A DNA stretch of 64,000 nucleotides from Pelistega suis (GTDB taxonomy: Bacteria > Pseudomonadota > Gammaproteobacteria > Burkholderiales > Burkholderiaceae_B): contig NZ_JABGBN010000004.1 of NCBI RefSeq assembly GCF_013133795.1, forward strand, positions 62,001 to 126,000. The letters run 5' to 3'. The notes under the pieces are model-generated. The model saw nothing but the letters and a program-made list of their open reading frames with translations, did not search any database and was not told the origin of the DNA. Both the position numbers and the translations under genes were made by a program. Positions 16,603 to 27,079 of the stretch are shown here, in pieces. The first letter of the stretch is position 1; every line of letters starts with the position of its first letter.

Positions 16603-17943
16603 TTATTTTGTCAAATCAACCGCCGCTAGAATATCAACGCATTCTTTGGCTAAAGCATAACTCTCTGCTTCGACCATTAAGCGTAACTTAGGCTCAGTCC
16701 CTGAAGCACGGATAAGTGTACGACCACGACCATTAAGACGAGTCTCTACTTCTACTTGAGCCGCTTTCATACCTGCATGATTTTTCCAGTCAGTTCCCTT
16801 TTCAATAGGGACATTAATCATCACCTGAGGATACATTTCTAAATCTTTAATCCAATCTTTTAATGTCACCTTATTACGAACAAGTCCCGTTAACACTTGT
16901 AAAGCCGCAATAATACCGTCTCCTGTCGTATGACGATCTAAGCATAATAAATGACCAGAGCCTTCACCACCATATAACCAACCGTTCTTTTTCAGTTGCT
17001 CCATAACATATCGGTCACCGACATTAGCACGGACAAAAGGAATATCCATTTCTTGCATACGCTTTTCAAAACCGTAATTAGTCATTAGCGTGCCAACAAC
17101 ACCTTTTACTGGACCGTGCTGTAAACGCTCCAATACCATGGCATACAGTAACTGATCACCATTATAAATATTGCCACGTGAGTCAACCATTTGAATACGA
17201 TCAGCATCACCGTCAAGTGCAATACCATAATCCGCACGATAGGCATTGACTGTAGAGGCTAATACGTCTGGATGTAAAGCACCTACATTTTTATTAATAT
17301 TAAAACCGTCTGGATTTGAACCAATCGTGATTACCTCAGCACCCAACTCTTGAAAAACAGGTGGTGCAATATGATAAGCTGCACCATGTGCACTATCCAC
17401 AACGATACGTAAACCCCGTAAATTTAAATCATTTGGAAAGGTACTCTTACAAAACTCAATATAACGCCCTGCTGCATCTTCTATACGCTTAGCACGACCG
17501 ATTCTCTCTGAATCAACACAACCAACAGGTTGGTCTAACAAACGTTCAATTTCTGCTTCTACATCGTCTGGTAGCTTGGTACCATGCTCAGAGAAGAACT
17601 TAATCCCATTATCATAATAAGGGTTATGAGAAGCACTAATCACCACTCCCGCATCCAAGCGTAAAGCTCGAGTCAAATAGGCTACTGCTGGTGTAGGAAT
17701 AGGACCTGCTAAAAATACATCAATACCTGCTGCACTCAACCCTGCCTCTAGCGCAGACTCTAACATATAACCAGATACACGCGTGTCTTTACCAATTAAC
17801 ACACCTGGGCGACTATTGCCCTCATGCTTAGCGGTTAATACTAAACCTGCCGCATATCCTAAGCGCAGAGCAAACTCTGCATTAATCACTTCACCACCGA
17901 CTTTACCACGTACACCATCAGTACCAAAATATTTACGACTCAT
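16603..17943 (-). CDS. glmM: phosphoglucosamine mutase
   Basis: GlmM converts glucosamine-6-phosphate to glucosamine-1-phosphate on the way to UDP-GlcNAc for peptidoglycan and LPS. The 446-residue protein starts [14 protein letters not shown], has the phosphoserine loop [16 protein letters not shown] with S105 as the phosphorylated residue, the metal loop ALDGDADRI, and the substrate loops GGEGSGHLL and [14 protein letters not shown]. Length is standard. It follows folP by 45 bases and is probably in the folP-glmM operon downstream of ftsH. Confidence 0.98.
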   Translation of the reverse strand: MSRKYFGTDGVRGKVGGEVINAEFALRLGYAAGLVLTAKHEGNSRPGVLIGKDTRVSGYMLESALEAGLSAAGIDVFLAGPIPTPAVAYLTRALRLDAGVVISASHNPYYDNGIKFFSEHGTKLPDDVEAEIERLLDQPVGCVDSERIGRAKRIEDAAGRYIEFCKSTFPNDLNLRGLRIVVDSAHGAAYHIAPPVFQELGAEVITIGSNPDGFNINKNVGALHPDVLASTVNAYRADYGIALDGDADRIQMVDSRGNIYNGDQLLYAMVLERLQHGPVKGVVGTLMTNYGFEKRMQEMDIPFVRANVGDRYVMEQLKKNGWLYGGEGSGHLLCLDRHTTGDGIIAALQVLTGLVRNKVTLKDWIKDLEMYPQVMINVPIEKGTDWKNHAGMKAAQVEVETRLNGRGRTLIRASGTEPKLRLMVEAESYALAKECVDILAAVDLTK

Positions 17944-17988
17944 TGTGAACTCCCAATTGTTGGTTTTCCAACAAAGACTTTATATAAA

Positions 17989-18828
17989 CTAACTCAATGA
18001 AATGGCTCGCCAGACATCAATGGCACTCTTGGTCTGCCATACATCATGCACTCGGAGCACTACCGCTCCGCGCTCTACACCAGCAATACCTGCCACGACA
18101 CTTCCCGGCATACGATTGGCAACCTCTTGCCCTGTTACTGCCCCAATCATTGATTTTCTTGAAACACCCACTAGTATAGGCTTATTTAAGACTTTTAAGG
18201 CAGATAAATTTGCTAATAATTGATAATTTTGCTGGACGGTTTTGCCAAAACAAAATCCAGGATCCAACATAATACGTTCAGAAGCTATTCCTAAGGACTG
18301 CATCACCTCAACGCGTTGTGCTAAAAAATCCACAACGGACTTGGTCACATCACCATTATAATCAGGGGGACTAAGTTGCATAGTCTTAGGTTCACCTACC
18401 ATATGCATAATGCAGACACCACAATTCGGATGATTCGCCACCACCTCTAAAGCGCCAGGCTGCTGTAAAGCATAGATATCATTAATTAAGTCCGCTCCTG
18501 CCTCTAACGCTGCTTGCATCACCTCAGGTTTAAAGGTATCAATAGATAAAGGAACACCACAATCCTTTAATCCCTTAATCACCGGAATAACACGACGTAG
18601 TTCCTCATCCACACTAACAGGTTCTGCCCCTGGGCGTGTTGATTCTCCACCAATGTCAAGAATATCAGCGCCTTCTTTTATCAGTTGCAATCCATGAGCA
18701 ATCGCCTGCTCTGCTCCATAGTGTTGCATACCATCAGAAAACGAATCGGGGGTCACATTGACAATCCCCATAACAAAAGGACGTTCGAACCGGAGTTCGA
18801 AGCGTCCACATTGAAAATTAGCATACAT
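17989..18828 (-). CDS. folP: dihydropteroate synthase
   Basis: FolP condenses p-aminobenzoate with dihydropterin pyrophosphate in folate synthesis; it is the sulfonamide target. The 279-residue TIM-barrel protein shows MGIVNVTPDSFSDG (loop 1, about 21-34), GADILDIGGESTRPGA (about 53-68), DPGFCFGKT (about 191-199) and VGVSRKSMIG (about 222-231). It sits between ftsH and glmM on the same strand, 32 bases after ftsH, the widespread ftsH-folP-glmM order. No motif residue is missing. Confidence 0.98.
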   Translation of the reverse strand: MYANFQCGRFELRFERPFVMGIVNVTPDSFSDGMQHYGAEQAIAHGLQLIKEGADILDIGGESTRPGAEPVSVDEELRRVIPVIKGLKDCGVPLSIDTFKPEVMQAALEAGADLINDIYALQQPGALEVVANHPNCGVCIMHMVGEPKTMQLSPPDYNGDVTKSVVDFLAQRVEVMQSLGIASERIMLDPGFCFGKTVQQNYQLLANLSALKVLNKPILVGVSRKSMIGAVTGQEVANRMPGSVVAGIAGVERGAVVLRVHDVWQTKSAIDVWRAISLS

Positions 18829-18860
18829 ACGCTAAATTTTATCCTTGTAAATGATAGTGA

Positions 18861-20795
18861 TTAAGCGTTACTCTTATCACCGTCTTTAGAAGCCTCCTCA
18901 ACAGGAGGCAACTCATCAACTACCACAGGTGCAGCCGCTGTTGGAGGTGTTGCATCATTTTGACTATCATAAGGTTTATCTGGTTCATGAGGAGGACGTG
19001 GTTGTTTGCCATCCATAATATCTTTAATTTGGTCAGCATCAATGGTTTCCCACTCAAGTAATGCTTTTGCCATCACCTCCATTTTATCGCGATTCGCTTC
19101 AATCAAATCACGAGCAACTTTATATTGCGCATCAATAATTTTACGGATTTCGGCATCCACTTTCTGCATGGTTGCTTCAGAAACATGAGTGGTCTTCGTG
19201 ACGCTACGACCTAAGAATACCTCGTTCTCATTTTCAGCATAGACCATAGGGCCTAAAGATTCCGTCATCCCATAACGCGTCACAATATCACGTGCTAAAG
19301 CCGTAGCACGCTCAAAGTCATTGGAGGCACCTGTGGTCATCTGATTCATAAAGACTTCTTCTGCAATACGACCTCCAAATAAGACAGAAATCATATTTAA
19401 CAAGCGCTCTTTGTCCATACTATAACGATCACCCTCTGGCAATTGCATGGTCACACCTAACGCACGACCACGGGGAATAATCGTCACTTTATGAACAGGG
19501 TCAGTCTTAGGTAAAAGATACGCTACTACGGCATGACCAGATTCATGGTAAGCGGTATTTTTACGCTCTTCTTCTGGCATCACAATTGAACGACGCTCAG
19601 CACCCATAATGATTTTATCTTTCGCCTTTTCGAAATCCACCATATCCACGGTGCGACCATTACGACGAGCTGCAAATAAAGCAGCCTCATTCACCAAATT
19701 GGCTAAATCTGCACCAGAGAAACCCGGTGTACCACGAGCCAATACAGAAGGATTTACGTTAGGAGCTAATGGCACTTTACGCATATGTACATTTAAAATA
19801 TGCTCGCGACCACGCACATCAGGTAGATTAACCACGACTTGACGGTCAAAACGACCCGGACGTAATAAAGCTGGGTCTAAAACATCAGGACGGTTAGTTG
19901 CAGCGATGACAATCACTGATTGTCCTGATTCGAAACCATCCATTTCAACAAGCATTTGGTTAAGTGTTTGCTCACGTTCATCGTTGCCACCACCGACACC
20001 AGCACCTCGCTGACGACCGACCGCATCAATCTCATCAATAAAGATAATGCATGGGGCGTGTTTTTTAGCATTCTCAAACATATCACGTACACGAGAAGCA
20101 CCCACACCCACAAACATTTCAACGAAATCAGACCCAGAAATCGTAAAGAACGGTACTTTCGCCTCACCAGCAATGGCTTTAGCTAATAAAGTTTTACCTG
20201 TTCCAGGAGGCCCTACCATCAACACACCGCGAGGAATACGTCCTCCTAGGCGTTGGAATTTAGAAGGGTCACGCAAGAAATCGACAAGCTCTTGAACATC
20301 TTCTTTGGCTTCCTCAACACCAGCCACATCAGCAAAGGTAATATTATTATTTTTCTCATCAAGCATACGTGCGCGTGACTTACCAAAACTAAATGCACCA
20401 CCCTTACCACCGCCTTGCATTTGACGCATAAAGAAAATCCATACGCCAACCAATAACAACATCGGGAACCAAGAGATTAAGGCTGTGGCTAAAAATGAAC
20501 GACCTTCCACTGGTTTTGCTGTCACTTTAACACCGTCATTCATTAAATCACTCACCATCCAAATATCATTAGGGGTAGTGATTTCGTACACGCGTCCATC
20601 AGTAGGCGTAACCGTCAGATTATTGCCTTGAATAACAACGGAGCTAATTTTGCCCGCTTTAGCATCTGCCATAAATTGGCTATAAGAAATACCGCTTGGA
20701 TTAGAAGCACCTGGGCTATCGTATTGTTTGAACACCGTAAACAATACCACAATAAAAATTGCCCACATTGCAAATTTTGAAAATGAATTTTTCAA
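18861..20795 (-). CDS. ftsH: ATP-dependent zinc metalloprotease FtsH
   Basis: Membrane-anchored AAA+ protease that degrades misfolded and regulatory membrane or cytosolic proteins. The 644 residues comprise an N-terminal helix ([15 protein letters not shown]), a periplasmic domain, a second helix ([17 protein letters not shown]), the AAA module with Walker A GPPGTGKT and Walker [30 protein letters not shown], and the zinc motif HESGH (417-421). The tail is proline- and acid-rich, as often seen. It opens the ftsH-folP-glmM run and follows rlmE in the same direction after 195 bases that probably hold its promoter. Confidence 0.98.
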   Translation of the reverse strand: MKNSFSKFAMWAIFIVVLFTVFKQYDSPGASNPSGISYSQFMADAKAGKISSVVIQGNNLTVTPTDGRVYEITTPNDIWMVSDLMNDGVKVTAKPVEGRSFLATALISWFPMLLLVGVWIFFMRQMQGGGKGGAFSFGKSRARMLDEKNNNITFADVAGVEEAKEDVQELVDFLRDPSKFQRLGGRIPRGVLMVGPPGTGKTLLAKAIAGEAKVPFFTISGSDFVEMFVGVGASRVRDMFENAKKHAPCIIFIDEIDAVGRQRGAGVGGGNDEREQTLNQMLVEMDGFESGQSVIVIAATNRPDVLDPALLRPGRFDRQVVVNLPDVRGREHILNVHMRKVPLAPNVNPSVLARGTPGFSGADLANLVNEAALFAARRNGRTVDMVDFEKAKDKIIMGAERRSIVMPEEERKNTAYHESGHAVVAYLLPKTDPVHKVTIIPRGRALGVTMQLPEGDRYSMDKERLLNMISVLFGGRIAEEVFMNQMTTGASNDFERATALARDIVTRYGMTESLGPMVYAENENEVFLGRSVTKTTHVSEATMQKVDAEIRKIIDAQYKVARDLIEANRDKMEVMAKALLEWETIDADQIKDIMDGKQPRPPHEPDKPYDSQNDATPPTAAAPVVVDELPPVEEASKDGDKSNA

Positions 20796-20990
20796 CGTAA
20801 AACACTCCTGCTCAACCCTATCTAGCTGAGCCAGTTCAATTTAAACTAAATGGTTTCTTATTGTACCTGAGAAATATTTTCTGTGGGCAAATAAGCTTGT
20901 CCCTCTCTATCTGGGGGTAATGGGCTGAAATATCAAGACGAGATATTTACCGAGGTACTAAATACGCCTTTTTATAGTGATAAGCGCGAC

Positions 20991-21629
20991 TTATCGCCCC
21001 TTTAAGCCACGTCCTACAATAAAAGTCTCCGCCGATTTATCACGAGAAGCCTTAGGTTTGCGCTCTACAACACGTTTAAAATGACGCTTAAACAACTCGA
21101 CTAGTTGAGAAAACCCACTACCATGGAAAGCCTTAACAATCAACGCACCCTCAGGTTTTAAATGCGCTGTCGCAAAATCCACCGCTAACTCAACAATATG
21201 CTGAATTCGTGCAGAGTCTGCCGAACTAATGCCGGATAAATTAGGGGCCATATCCGAAATCACTAGATCCACTTGCTGCTCACCAACCAAAGCTTTTAAT
21301 TGGTCTAAAACAGCATCTTCACGGAAGTCACCTTGGATAAACTCAACACCAGCAATCGGTTCCATCGGTAAAATATCCAGTGCAATGACGCGCCCATCAA
21401 TAATTCCACCCTCACCGACTAATCTTTCTCTCGCAACTTGCGACCAACTGCCCGGTGTTGACCCTAAGTCGACTATAATATCTCCTTTGCGCATTAACTT
21501 TTCGGTATCTAAGATTTCGATAAGTTTAAATGCAGCGCGGGCTCGATAGCCTTTTTGTTGAGCCATTTTGACGTATGGATCATTAATATGTTGATGAATC
21601 CATTCTTTTGAGAATTTTTTCTTGGCCAT
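20991..21629 (-). CDS. rlmE: 23S rRNA (uridine-2'-O) methyltransferase RlmE
   Basis: RlmE (FtsJ/RrmJ) methylates U2552 of 23S rRNA late in 50S assembly. The 212-residue Rossmann protein has [20 protein letters not shown] at the start (with the first catalytic lysine just beyond, in [11 protein letters not shown]), the SAM motif [12 protein letters not shown] (usual form DLGAAPGGWSQ, so two positions differ), DMAPNLSG with the catalytic aspartate, and VKAFHGSGF with the catalytic lysine. It starts 30 bases from the divergent yhbY gene and precedes ftsH, the normal arrangement. Confidence 0.97.
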   Translation of the reverse strand: MAKKKFSKEWIHQHINDPYVKMAQQKGYRARAAFKLIEILDTEKLMRKGDIIVDLGSTPGSWSQVARERLVGEGGIIDGRVIALDILPMEPIAGVEFIQGDFREDAVLDQLKALVGEQQVDLVISDMAPNLSGISSADSARIQHIVELAVDFATAHLKPEGALIVKAFHGSGFSQLVELFKRHFKRVVERKPKASRDKSAETFIVGRGLKGR

Positions 21630-21659
21630 TTGCCTAAAATCCTAATTAATAAAATATCT

Positions 21660-22235
21660 ATGTCTTTACACGAATTATCTTCAAAAGAGCGTAGCACCTT
21701 ACGTGCAGCAGCTCATTCACTCAAACCAATTGTACAAATTGGCGAAAACAACGGCCTTACAGCTGCTGTTCTCAAAGAAATTGACCATAGTTTAACAGCT
21801 CACGGCCTCATTAAAGTACGTGTTGCTGGTGATGAGCGAGAAAATCGTCTTGAAATCTTAGAAAAAATCTGTGCAGAACTTGCTTGTGTCTGCGTTGCAC
21901 ATTTCGGTAAGATTCTCACCCTATTCCGCCCAGAACCGCACCATGGACACTTCTTAGCGGCAGCCAAACCTGCTTTAGAACGCAGTCGCCGCGACCCTAA
22001 AGAAGATTACACACCTAAAAAACTCGCAGCAGCAGGTAAATCTATCAAGGACAAAAAGCAAAAATCATCAACACCGAAAGGCAATGATGAATTAGCTAAA
22101 CCTCGTAAAAAACCAGCCATCCCCGTCCGTAAAGCCTCTGGTCAAATTGCTCGCCCTAGTACACGTTCATCCGCACGTCCTGCGACTCGTCGTACAGGTA
22201 GTGCATTGACTTTGCGCGCAGGCCGTCGCAAATAA
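21660..22235 (+). CDS. yhbY: YhbY/CRS1 RNA-binding ribosome assembly protein with long basic tail
   Basis: Residues 1 to about 95 are a CRM (CRS1-YhbY) domain: LSSKERSTLRAAAHSLKPIVQIGENN with the RNA-contact GxxG region, then LTAHGLIKVRVAG and IGK-type C-terminal strand. YhbY binds the 50S precursor. The start at ATG 21660 gives MSLHELSSKERS; the longer frame begins with an unsupported TTG. The E. coli protein is about 97 residues; here roughly 95 more residues follow, dominated by K, R, P, S and T (SIKDKKQKSSTPKG, ARPSTRSSARPATRRTG). The tail is probably disordered and RNA-binding. Confidence 0.92.
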   Translation: MSLHELSSKERSTLRAAAHSLKPIVQIGENNGLTAAVLKEIDHSLTAHGLIKVRVAGDERENRLEILEKICAELACVCVAHFGKILTLFRPEPHHGHFLAAAKPALERSRRDPKEDYTPKKLAAAGKSIKDKKQKSSTPKGNDELAKPRKKPAIPVRKASGQIARPSTRSSARPATRRTGSALTLRAGRRK

Positions 22236-22266
22236 ACCACGCTGCACAACACTGATACATGTATAA

Positions 22267-22295
22267 CAAAAAAAGCTGCTCATCTCGAGCAGCTT
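22267..22295 (-). terminator. intrinsic terminator of greA
   Basis: AAGCTGCTC (22273-22281) and GAGCAGCTT (22287-22295) form a 9-base stem with a 5-base loop. On the minus strand it is followed by a run of T opposite the A-tract at 22268-22274. It lies 22 bases after the greA stop. Confidence 0.9.
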
Positions 22296-22317
22296 ATCTC
22301 ATCTATCTACTTGTCTT

Positions 22318-22797
22318 TTAGAGATAAGATACTTCTAGAATCTCGAACTCTCGCTCACCTGAAGGCACGCGAATCAATACCACATCACCCTCTGATTTAC
22401 CGATTAAACCACGAGCAACTGGACTAGAAATAGAGATTAAATTTTGCTTAATATCTGCTTCTAAATCACCGACAATTTGATATTGAACTGTATCACCACT
22501 TTCTAGGTCTTCCAACTTAACTGTTGCACCAAAAACAATCCGATCATCCACATCCAATGTCGTAGGATCAATAATTTGTGCATTAGATAATGCCCCCTCA
22601 AGCTCTTTAATACGACCCTCAATAAAACCTTGGCGTTCACGGGCAGCATCATACTCTGCATTTTCTGACAAATCGCCTTGAGCACGAGCCTCTGCAATCG
22701 CCTCAATAACTGCAGGACGCTCAACTGATTTTAAGCGAGCCAATTCCTCATTTAAACGCTTAGCCCCTGCAACCGTTAATGGTAAAGATGAAGACAT
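22318..22797 (-). CDS. greA: transcription elongation factor GreA
   Basis: GreA rescues backtracked RNA polymerase by stimulating transcript cleavage. The 159-residue protein has the N-terminal coiled coil ([20 protein letters not shown]) with acidic tip residues in [20 protein letters not shown] and the C-terminal FKBP-like domain ending in [21 protein letters not shown] start at ATG 22797 (AAAGGA upstream), where family similarity begins; 27 extra upstream residues in the open frame look unrelated. In Bordetella greA follows carAB; here the nucleobase permease, redox genes and the repeat region intervene. Confidence 0.97.
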   Translation of the reverse strand: MSSSLPLTVAGAKRLNEELARLKSVERPAVIEAIAEARAQGDLSENAEYDAARERQGFIEGRIKELEGALSNAQIIDPTTLDVDDRIVFGATVKLEDLESGDTVQYQIVGDLEADIKQNLISISSPVARGLIGKSEGDVVLIRVPSGEREFEILEVSYL

Positions 22798-22835
22798 AGG
22801 AAATCCTTTAATTGTTTTATAATCCCAAAAATGTG

Positions 22836-22865
22836 AAAAACGCTCTGCACAAAAAATGCAGAGCG
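22836..22865 (-). terminator. intrinsic terminator of nucleobase permease gene
   Basis: CGCTCTGCA (22841-22849) and TGCAGAGCG (22857-22865) form a 9-base stem with a 7-base loop; on the minus strand TTTTT follows (22836-22840). It lies 42 bases after the permease stop and just upstream of the greA start, separating the two units. Confidence 0.9.
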
Positions 22866-22907
22866 CTGTTTCAATCATTATAGTGATTTAAATTTAAAAA
22901 TCAAGTA

Positions 22908-24221
22908 TTAATTCGCTGATGACTTACCACGATTTAATAAAGCATAAAGAATAATCGCACCAAACGTTGCTGTACCGATACCCTCTAATTTAAAACTACC
23001 GATTTCTAAGGCAAAGTTACCTGCCCCCATAATTAAAGTGACCGCAGCAACGATCAGGTTTTTATTATCAGAGAAGTCCACATTATTAATCACCCAAATA
23101 CGTGCCCCCGCTACAGCGATTAAACCAAATACCACGATAGAGACACCCCCTAATACAGGTCCCGGAATACTATGAATTAAGGCACCGAATTTTGGTGAAA
23201 AGCCTAAAATAATAGCAAAAACCGCCGCAACAACGAATAACAACGTAGAAAATACTCGCGTGACCGCCATCACACCGATATTTTCGGCATATGTCGTGAC
23301 ACCCGTACCACCGACAGCACCGGATACCATCGTAGCCACACCATCACCGACAAAAGCGCGCCCTAAGTATTGATCCAAATCCTGACCCGTCATCGCACTC
23401 ACCGCACGAATATGACCCAAGTTCTCTGCAACTAAAATCACAGCAACAGGCACAATAACAGTAATAGCACTTAAATCAAATACTGGCTTACTCATGGTAG
23501 GCAGACCAAACCAAGCCGCTTGTTGAATACCACTAAAGTCAATGGGCTGACCATAACCTAGTACATTTGTAAATACATAATAAAGCACATACGCAATAAT
23601 CAAGCCTACTAAAATAAGTAGACGCTGTACCGAACCTTTAGTAAAGACAGCCACCCCACCTACACATAGGATAGTCATAATCGCCATCAATGCATCAAAT
23701 GTACTACCACCTGCCATGGCGCCTTTTGCCGCAATTGGCGCTAGGTTAAGACCAATCACCGCCACAATCGCACCCGTTACCACAGGTGGCATTAACTTCT
23801 CAATCCAAACAGAAGCATGACCTTTGGTATTGGCTGCCCACACGATAATACCAATAATCGTATAAACAAGACCGCACATAATAATGGCACCTAAGGCAAC
23901 CCCAATATTAGGATTGGCACCAGAACCTGCCACATAACCTGTCACAGAAACCACACCACCAATAAAGGCAAAGCTAGAACCTAGGTAACTCGGTACACGT
24001 CCTTTTACAAAAAGGAAGAAAATCAATGTACCGATACCTGACATTAAAATCGCAAGATTGGCATCAAAGCCCATTAATAAAGGCGCTAACACTGTTGCAC
24101 CAAACATAGCCACAACGTGTTGAGCGCCCATTAATAAGGACTGACCTAGGGGGAGATATTCATCAGGTGCAACAATAGCACCGGGCGTCGTCTGTTTACG
24201 CCACTGAGGGAAATAAGACAT
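22908..24221 (-). CDS. NCS2-family uracil/xanthine permease
   Basis: The 437-residue membrane protein belongs to the nucleobase:cation symporter-2 family. It shows about 12-14 hydrophobic segments, the early QHVVAMFGATVLAPLLMG motif, GSSFAFIGG, and the substrate-site helices with VAENLGHIRAVSAMTGQ and GDGVATMVSGAVGGTGVTTYAENIGVMAVT-type sequence, which are closest to UraA/RutG uracil permeases. I start at ATG 24221, which has AGGAAGG upstream, rather than nine codons earlier. It stands alone with its own terminator. Exact substrate (uracil versus xanthine) is not determined by what I can see, though the E and G-T-x-x-T-x-x-A-E pattern favours uracil. Confidence 0.92.
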   Translation of the reverse strand: MSYFPQWRKQTTPGAIVAPDEYLPLGQSLLMGAQHVVAMFGATVLAPLLMGFDANLAILMSGIGTLIFFLFVKGRVPSYLGSSFAFIGGVVSVTGYVAGSGANPNIGVALGAIIMCGLVYTIIGIIVWAANTKGHASVWIEKLMPPVVTGAIVAVIGLNLAPIAAKGAMAGGSTFDALMAIMTILCVGGVAVFTKGSVQRLLILVGLIIAYVLYYVFTNVLGYGQPIDFSGIQQAAWFGLPTMSKPVFDLSAITVIVPVAVILVAENLGHIRAVSAMTGQDLDQYLGRAFVGDGVATMVSGAVGGTGVTTYAENIGVMAVTRVFSTLLFVVAAVFAIILGFSPKFGALIHSIPGPVLGGVSIVVFGLIAVAGARIWVINNVDFSDNKNLIVAAVTLIMGAGNFALEIGSFKLEGIGTATFGAIILYALLNRGKSSAN

Positions 24222-24345
24222 ATGAACCTTCCTAAAGATTTTTTGCAAGAGATGCGTCCGAATGCACGCAGAAGATAAACCTTCGGAATTATACGCCTTT
24301 TCCCTATGAAACTGATTGAAATATTAGCCCAATCGCGAATATTTT

Positions 24346-24549
24346 TTATGCTTGATTAGGCTTAGGCACGATATCTTTCAAATGCAAACGCTTTTTCTCA
24401 ATCTGAGCATCTGTTAACTCTTTATCAGAATAAGTCATTAAATCATCCACAGAATCATCAATGACTAACTCACGTTCTTCAGCCTCCATAACCTCTGCTG
24501 ATGTTAAGTCACACGTGCTTTTATCATTTTGCACTTTATCATCTTTCAT
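24346..24549 (-). CDS. small acidic hypothetical protein
   Basis: A 67-residue frame with AGGAG 8 bases before ATG 24549. The product is strongly acidic in the middle (EVMEAEERELVIDDSVDDL) and ends with KKRLHLKDIVPKPNQA; no membrane segment or cysteine pair is present. It is monocistronic between the permease and a divergent flavin reductase gene. I do not recognise a family. Confidence 0.55.
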   Translation of the reverse strand: MKDDKVQNDKSTCDLTSAEVMEAEERELVIDDSVDDLMTYSDKELTDAQIEKKRLHLKDIVPKPNQA

Positions 24550-24761
24550 AGAGCAACTCCTATTAACTAATCAATCTCCTTATCTTTATAGCACTCGAAC
24601 CATAAACTTGTAAACCCTTCTATATCGTTCTATTTTTGAAACAATTGGTCTCACAAATAGAATTTATTCATTCCATAGAAAGTCCTATAATTGGGTAATA
24701 CCATTTTTAAACATTATTTTTCATATTTAAAATAATTTCTCAATTCATGAAAGGTCATTCT

Positions 24762-25298
24762 ATGAAAATCGCTATTATTAACGGCAGTCTCAGCCAACAA
24801 TCTATTAATGGACACATTGCAAATTTTATTGCTTCACAATTTCCTGCTGATGTTAGCAGTCATAAAGTGACCATTAGTGACCTTCCTCTTTATACACAAG
24901 ATTTGGATAGCCAATCTATCCCTAGCTACGACCGCGTTCGCACAGAGATTAAAGAGGCAGACGCGGTTCTTATTGTGACACCTGAGCATAACCGCTCTAT
25001 GCCAGCTGCACTAAAAAATGTCATTGATATCGGCTCTCGTCCATATGGTCAAGGTGCCTGGACAAATAAAAAAGTCGCTGTGGTCACAGCCTCACCCGGC
25101 ACATTTGGTGGATTGATTTGCTCATTACAAGTGCGCCAATCACTACAAATGCTCAACGCTAATATCCTTCAAGCTCCCGAGGTATGTTTAGGTCGCTTTA
25201 ATGCTGTAGATGAACAAGGCAATATCACTGATGAGCGCAGTGCCAACTTTCTCAAACAATTTGCTCACACTTTTATTGACTGGGTTAAAAAAGCGTAA
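24762..25298 (+). CDS. NADPH-dependent FMN reductase family protein
   Basis: The 178-residue flavodoxin-fold protein starts MKIAIINGSLSQQSING, the FMN phosphate loop, has VTPEHNRSMPAALKNVIDIGSR (flavin contact, about 79-100) and TASPGTFGG (about 114-122). Such NAD(P)H:FMN/quinone reductases (ChrR, ArsH-like, SsuE-like group) reduce quinones, chromate or flavins. ATG 24762 has AAAGG upstream; an earlier ATG at 24747 is possible. Its stop overlaps the pirin start in TAATG, so the two are co-translated; reductase-pirin pairs are common and suggest quinone or redox-stress handling. Confidence 0.88.
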   Translation: MKIAIINGSLSQQSINGHIANFIASQFPADVSSHKVTISDLPLYTQDLDSQSIPSYDRVRTEIKEADAVLIVTPEHNRSMPAALKNVIDIGSRPYGQGAWTNKKVAVVTASPGTFGGLICSLQVRQSLQMLNANILQAPEVCLGRFNAVDEQGNITDERSANFLKQFAHTFIDWVKKA

Positions 25299-26212
25299 TG
25301 CTTTTCAAAAAAGACATGCGTAAATTTCCTGCAAAAACAAAAGACGTAGGGGGTATTCCAGTTGCCCGTTTGCTCCCTCAAGCTCAAAAGCGTACTGTTG
25401 GAGCATGGTGTTTTCTAGACCATGCGGGTCCAGCCGTATTCCCTGAGCATTCAAAAGGCATGCAAGTCGGTGCTCACCCGCATACTAATCTACAAACCTT
25501 TACGTGGATGTTAGAGGGAGAGGTTTGGCACCAAGATAGTCTTGGTTTTCGTCAATTAATCCGTCCAAAGCAAGTCAATTTAATGACGGCTGGTACAGGG
25601 GATTCATATGGCATTGCCCATACAGAGCAGACCCCAGCGCATGTAAAAACACTACATGCTGTCCAGCTTTGGATTGCTTTACCGATGAATAAAGACATCA
25701 AGCCAAACTTTGAGCATTATCCTGAATTACCTAGTTGGTCTAATCAGGGGATTGACTATGTTTTAACCACTGGGTCTTTCCAAGGGTACACAGCACCCAC
25801 TACACAATACAGTCCGCTACTCGGTATTGATATTCAATCTAAACACGCTACAACCCTCTCTATTCCTGTACAAAGTGGGTGGGAATATGGCGTACAAGTC
25901 ATCAAAGGAAGTGTGACCGCTGCTGATGGTACTGTAGCCACAGCGGATGAAATCTTGATTTTAGAAAATCCTCTCGAGGCTTTTACCTTAAGCTTAAGTG
26001 CGGATACTCACCTTATGCTATTAGGTGGTGAGCCCTTACCTCACCCCACGATTATATGGTGGAATTTTGTTGCCGATAGTGCTGAGGCTATCCATCAAGC
26101 GGTAAAAGACTGGAACAATGCCAGCCCTCGTTTTGGACAAGAAATTGATATTAGTGGTACAGGTCTATCACGTCTCGTTGCTCCTGAGGCTCCCGAGGGT
26201 CTACACGGTTGA
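25298..26212 (+). CDS. pirin family protein
   Basis: A 304-residue bicupin. The N-terminal cupin carries the metal site HPHTNLQTFTWMLEGEVWHQDS (about 59-80), with the two histidines plus a further histidine and glutamate expected of pirins; GDSYGIAHTEQTP and LHAVQLWIALP also match. Bacterial pirins (for example YhhW) are quercetinases or regulators of redox metabolism. The gene overlaps the upstream reductase gene by one base, forming a two-gene operon. The exact substrate cannot be read from the sequence. Confidence 0.92.
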   Translation: MLFKKDMRKFPAKTKDVGGIPVARLLPQAQKRTVGAWCFLDHAGPAVFPEHSKGMQVGAHPHTNLQTFTWMLEGEVWHQDSLGFRQLIRPKQVNLMTAGTGDSYGIAHTEQTPAHVKTLHAVQLWIALPMNKDIKPNFEHYPELPSWSNQGIDYVLTTGSFQGYTAPTTQYSPLLGIDIQSKHATTLSIPVQSGWEYGVQVIKGSVTAADGTVATADEILILENPLEAFTLSLSADTHLMLLGGEPLPHPTIIWWNFVADSAEAIHQAVKDWNNASPRFGQEIDISGTGLSRLVAPEAPEGLHG

Positions 26213-26229
26213 GTGACCTTTTACTGAAA

Positions 26230-26271
26230 ATAAAAAGAAGAGGCAACCCTTTTATGGTGTTGTCTCTTCTT
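26230..26271 (-). terminator. terminator between pirin and SDR genes
   Basis: AAGAAGAGGCAAC (26235-26247) and GTTGTCTCTTCTT (26259-26271) pair over 13 bases with one G-U and an 11-base loop. On the minus strand the stem is followed by TTTATTTTCAG-like sequence, so it best serves the SDR gene; as a long stem it may also stop pirin transcripts. Confidence 0.8.
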
Positions 26272-26298
26272 ATGAGTTAAAAATCTGCCACAAATAGC

Positions 26299-27060
26299 TT
26301 ATTGCTCATGAGCTCGTGGTTTACGCCCTCGTTTAGACACAAAATAATCATAAACGGGATTAGGTACTAAGCGTAATAGTTTACCCACTATTCCCATCTG
26401 CCAAGGGATAACCTTATAAGAACATCCTTTATTAATGGTTTTAAATGCCTCTTGAGCAAAGTCCTCAACGGGCATTAAAAATGGCATTTTATAGGGATTC
26501 TTTTTTGTCATCGGCGTATCAATAAAACCCGGTGCAATCGTAACCACCTTAATACCTGTTTTATATAAATCAACGCGTAGACTCTCACAATACGTACGTA
26601 CCGCCGATTTAGAAGAGCAATACGCACTTGCCCCGGGAAGACCTCGCACACCAGCAACACTCGCAATACCGACTAATGTACCCTCACCTCGTTGTTTCAT
26701 ATTCGCAATAAAAGGTTCAAAAGTCGCTACGGTAGCAAGGACATTAGTACGGTGGACTTTTTCAAAAACAGCAAAATCCTCCAAATACTCCGTCACAGTA
26801 CCCACACTAATACCCGCACTCGCAATCACAATATCAGTGGGACCACCTACTTGAAAATCGTATGCTGCCTGATGCAAAGCCTCACGATCTGTCACATCAA
26901 CAACATAATATTGATGCTGACCTGCTGGCAATTCTGCTATTAAAGACAAAAGGGCATCTTCCCGACGCCCTACAAGTCCTAACGTTGCGCCGGCTTTTGC
27001 GTAGGTATGTGCTAAAGCACGTCCTAATCCACTACTCGCACCCGTAATAAATACTCGCAA
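26299..27060 (-). CDS. short-chain dehydrogenase/reductase
   Basis: The 253-residue classical SDR has the cofactor motif GASSGLGRALAHTYA (about 6-20), a basic residue after the second strand (GRREDAL) that favours NADP, the structural ASAGIS (NNAG equivalent), and the catalytic Ser/Tyr/Lys with YCSSKSAVRTYCESLR (about 146-161). Close relatives act on lipids or unknown alcohols and ketones. The C-terminal end is basic (KRGRKPRAHEQ). It is co-directional with bacterioferritin 5' of it but 19 bases apart, so may share its transcript. Confidence 0.88.
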   Translation of the reverse strand: MRVFITGASSGLGRALAHTYAKAGATLGLVGRREDALLSLIAELPAGQHQYYVVDVTDREALHQAAYDFQVGGPTDIVIASAGISVGTVTEYLEDFAVFEKVHRTNVLATVATFEPFIANMKQRGEGTLVGIASVAGVRGLPGASAYCSSKSAVRTYCESLRVDLYKTGIKVVTIAPGFIDTPMTKKNPYKMPFLMPVEDFAQEAFKTINKGCSYKVIPWQMGIVGKLLRLVPNPVYDYFVSKRGRKPRAHEQ

Positions 27061-27079
27061 AGTTATTTTCCTATATGAA

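Noticed and set aside
18779-18807. Inverted GTTCGAA-type repeat that looks like a tRNA T-loop
   Set aside because: It is part of the folP coding start (repeated RFELRFER codons) and no tRNA cloverleaf can be built around it.
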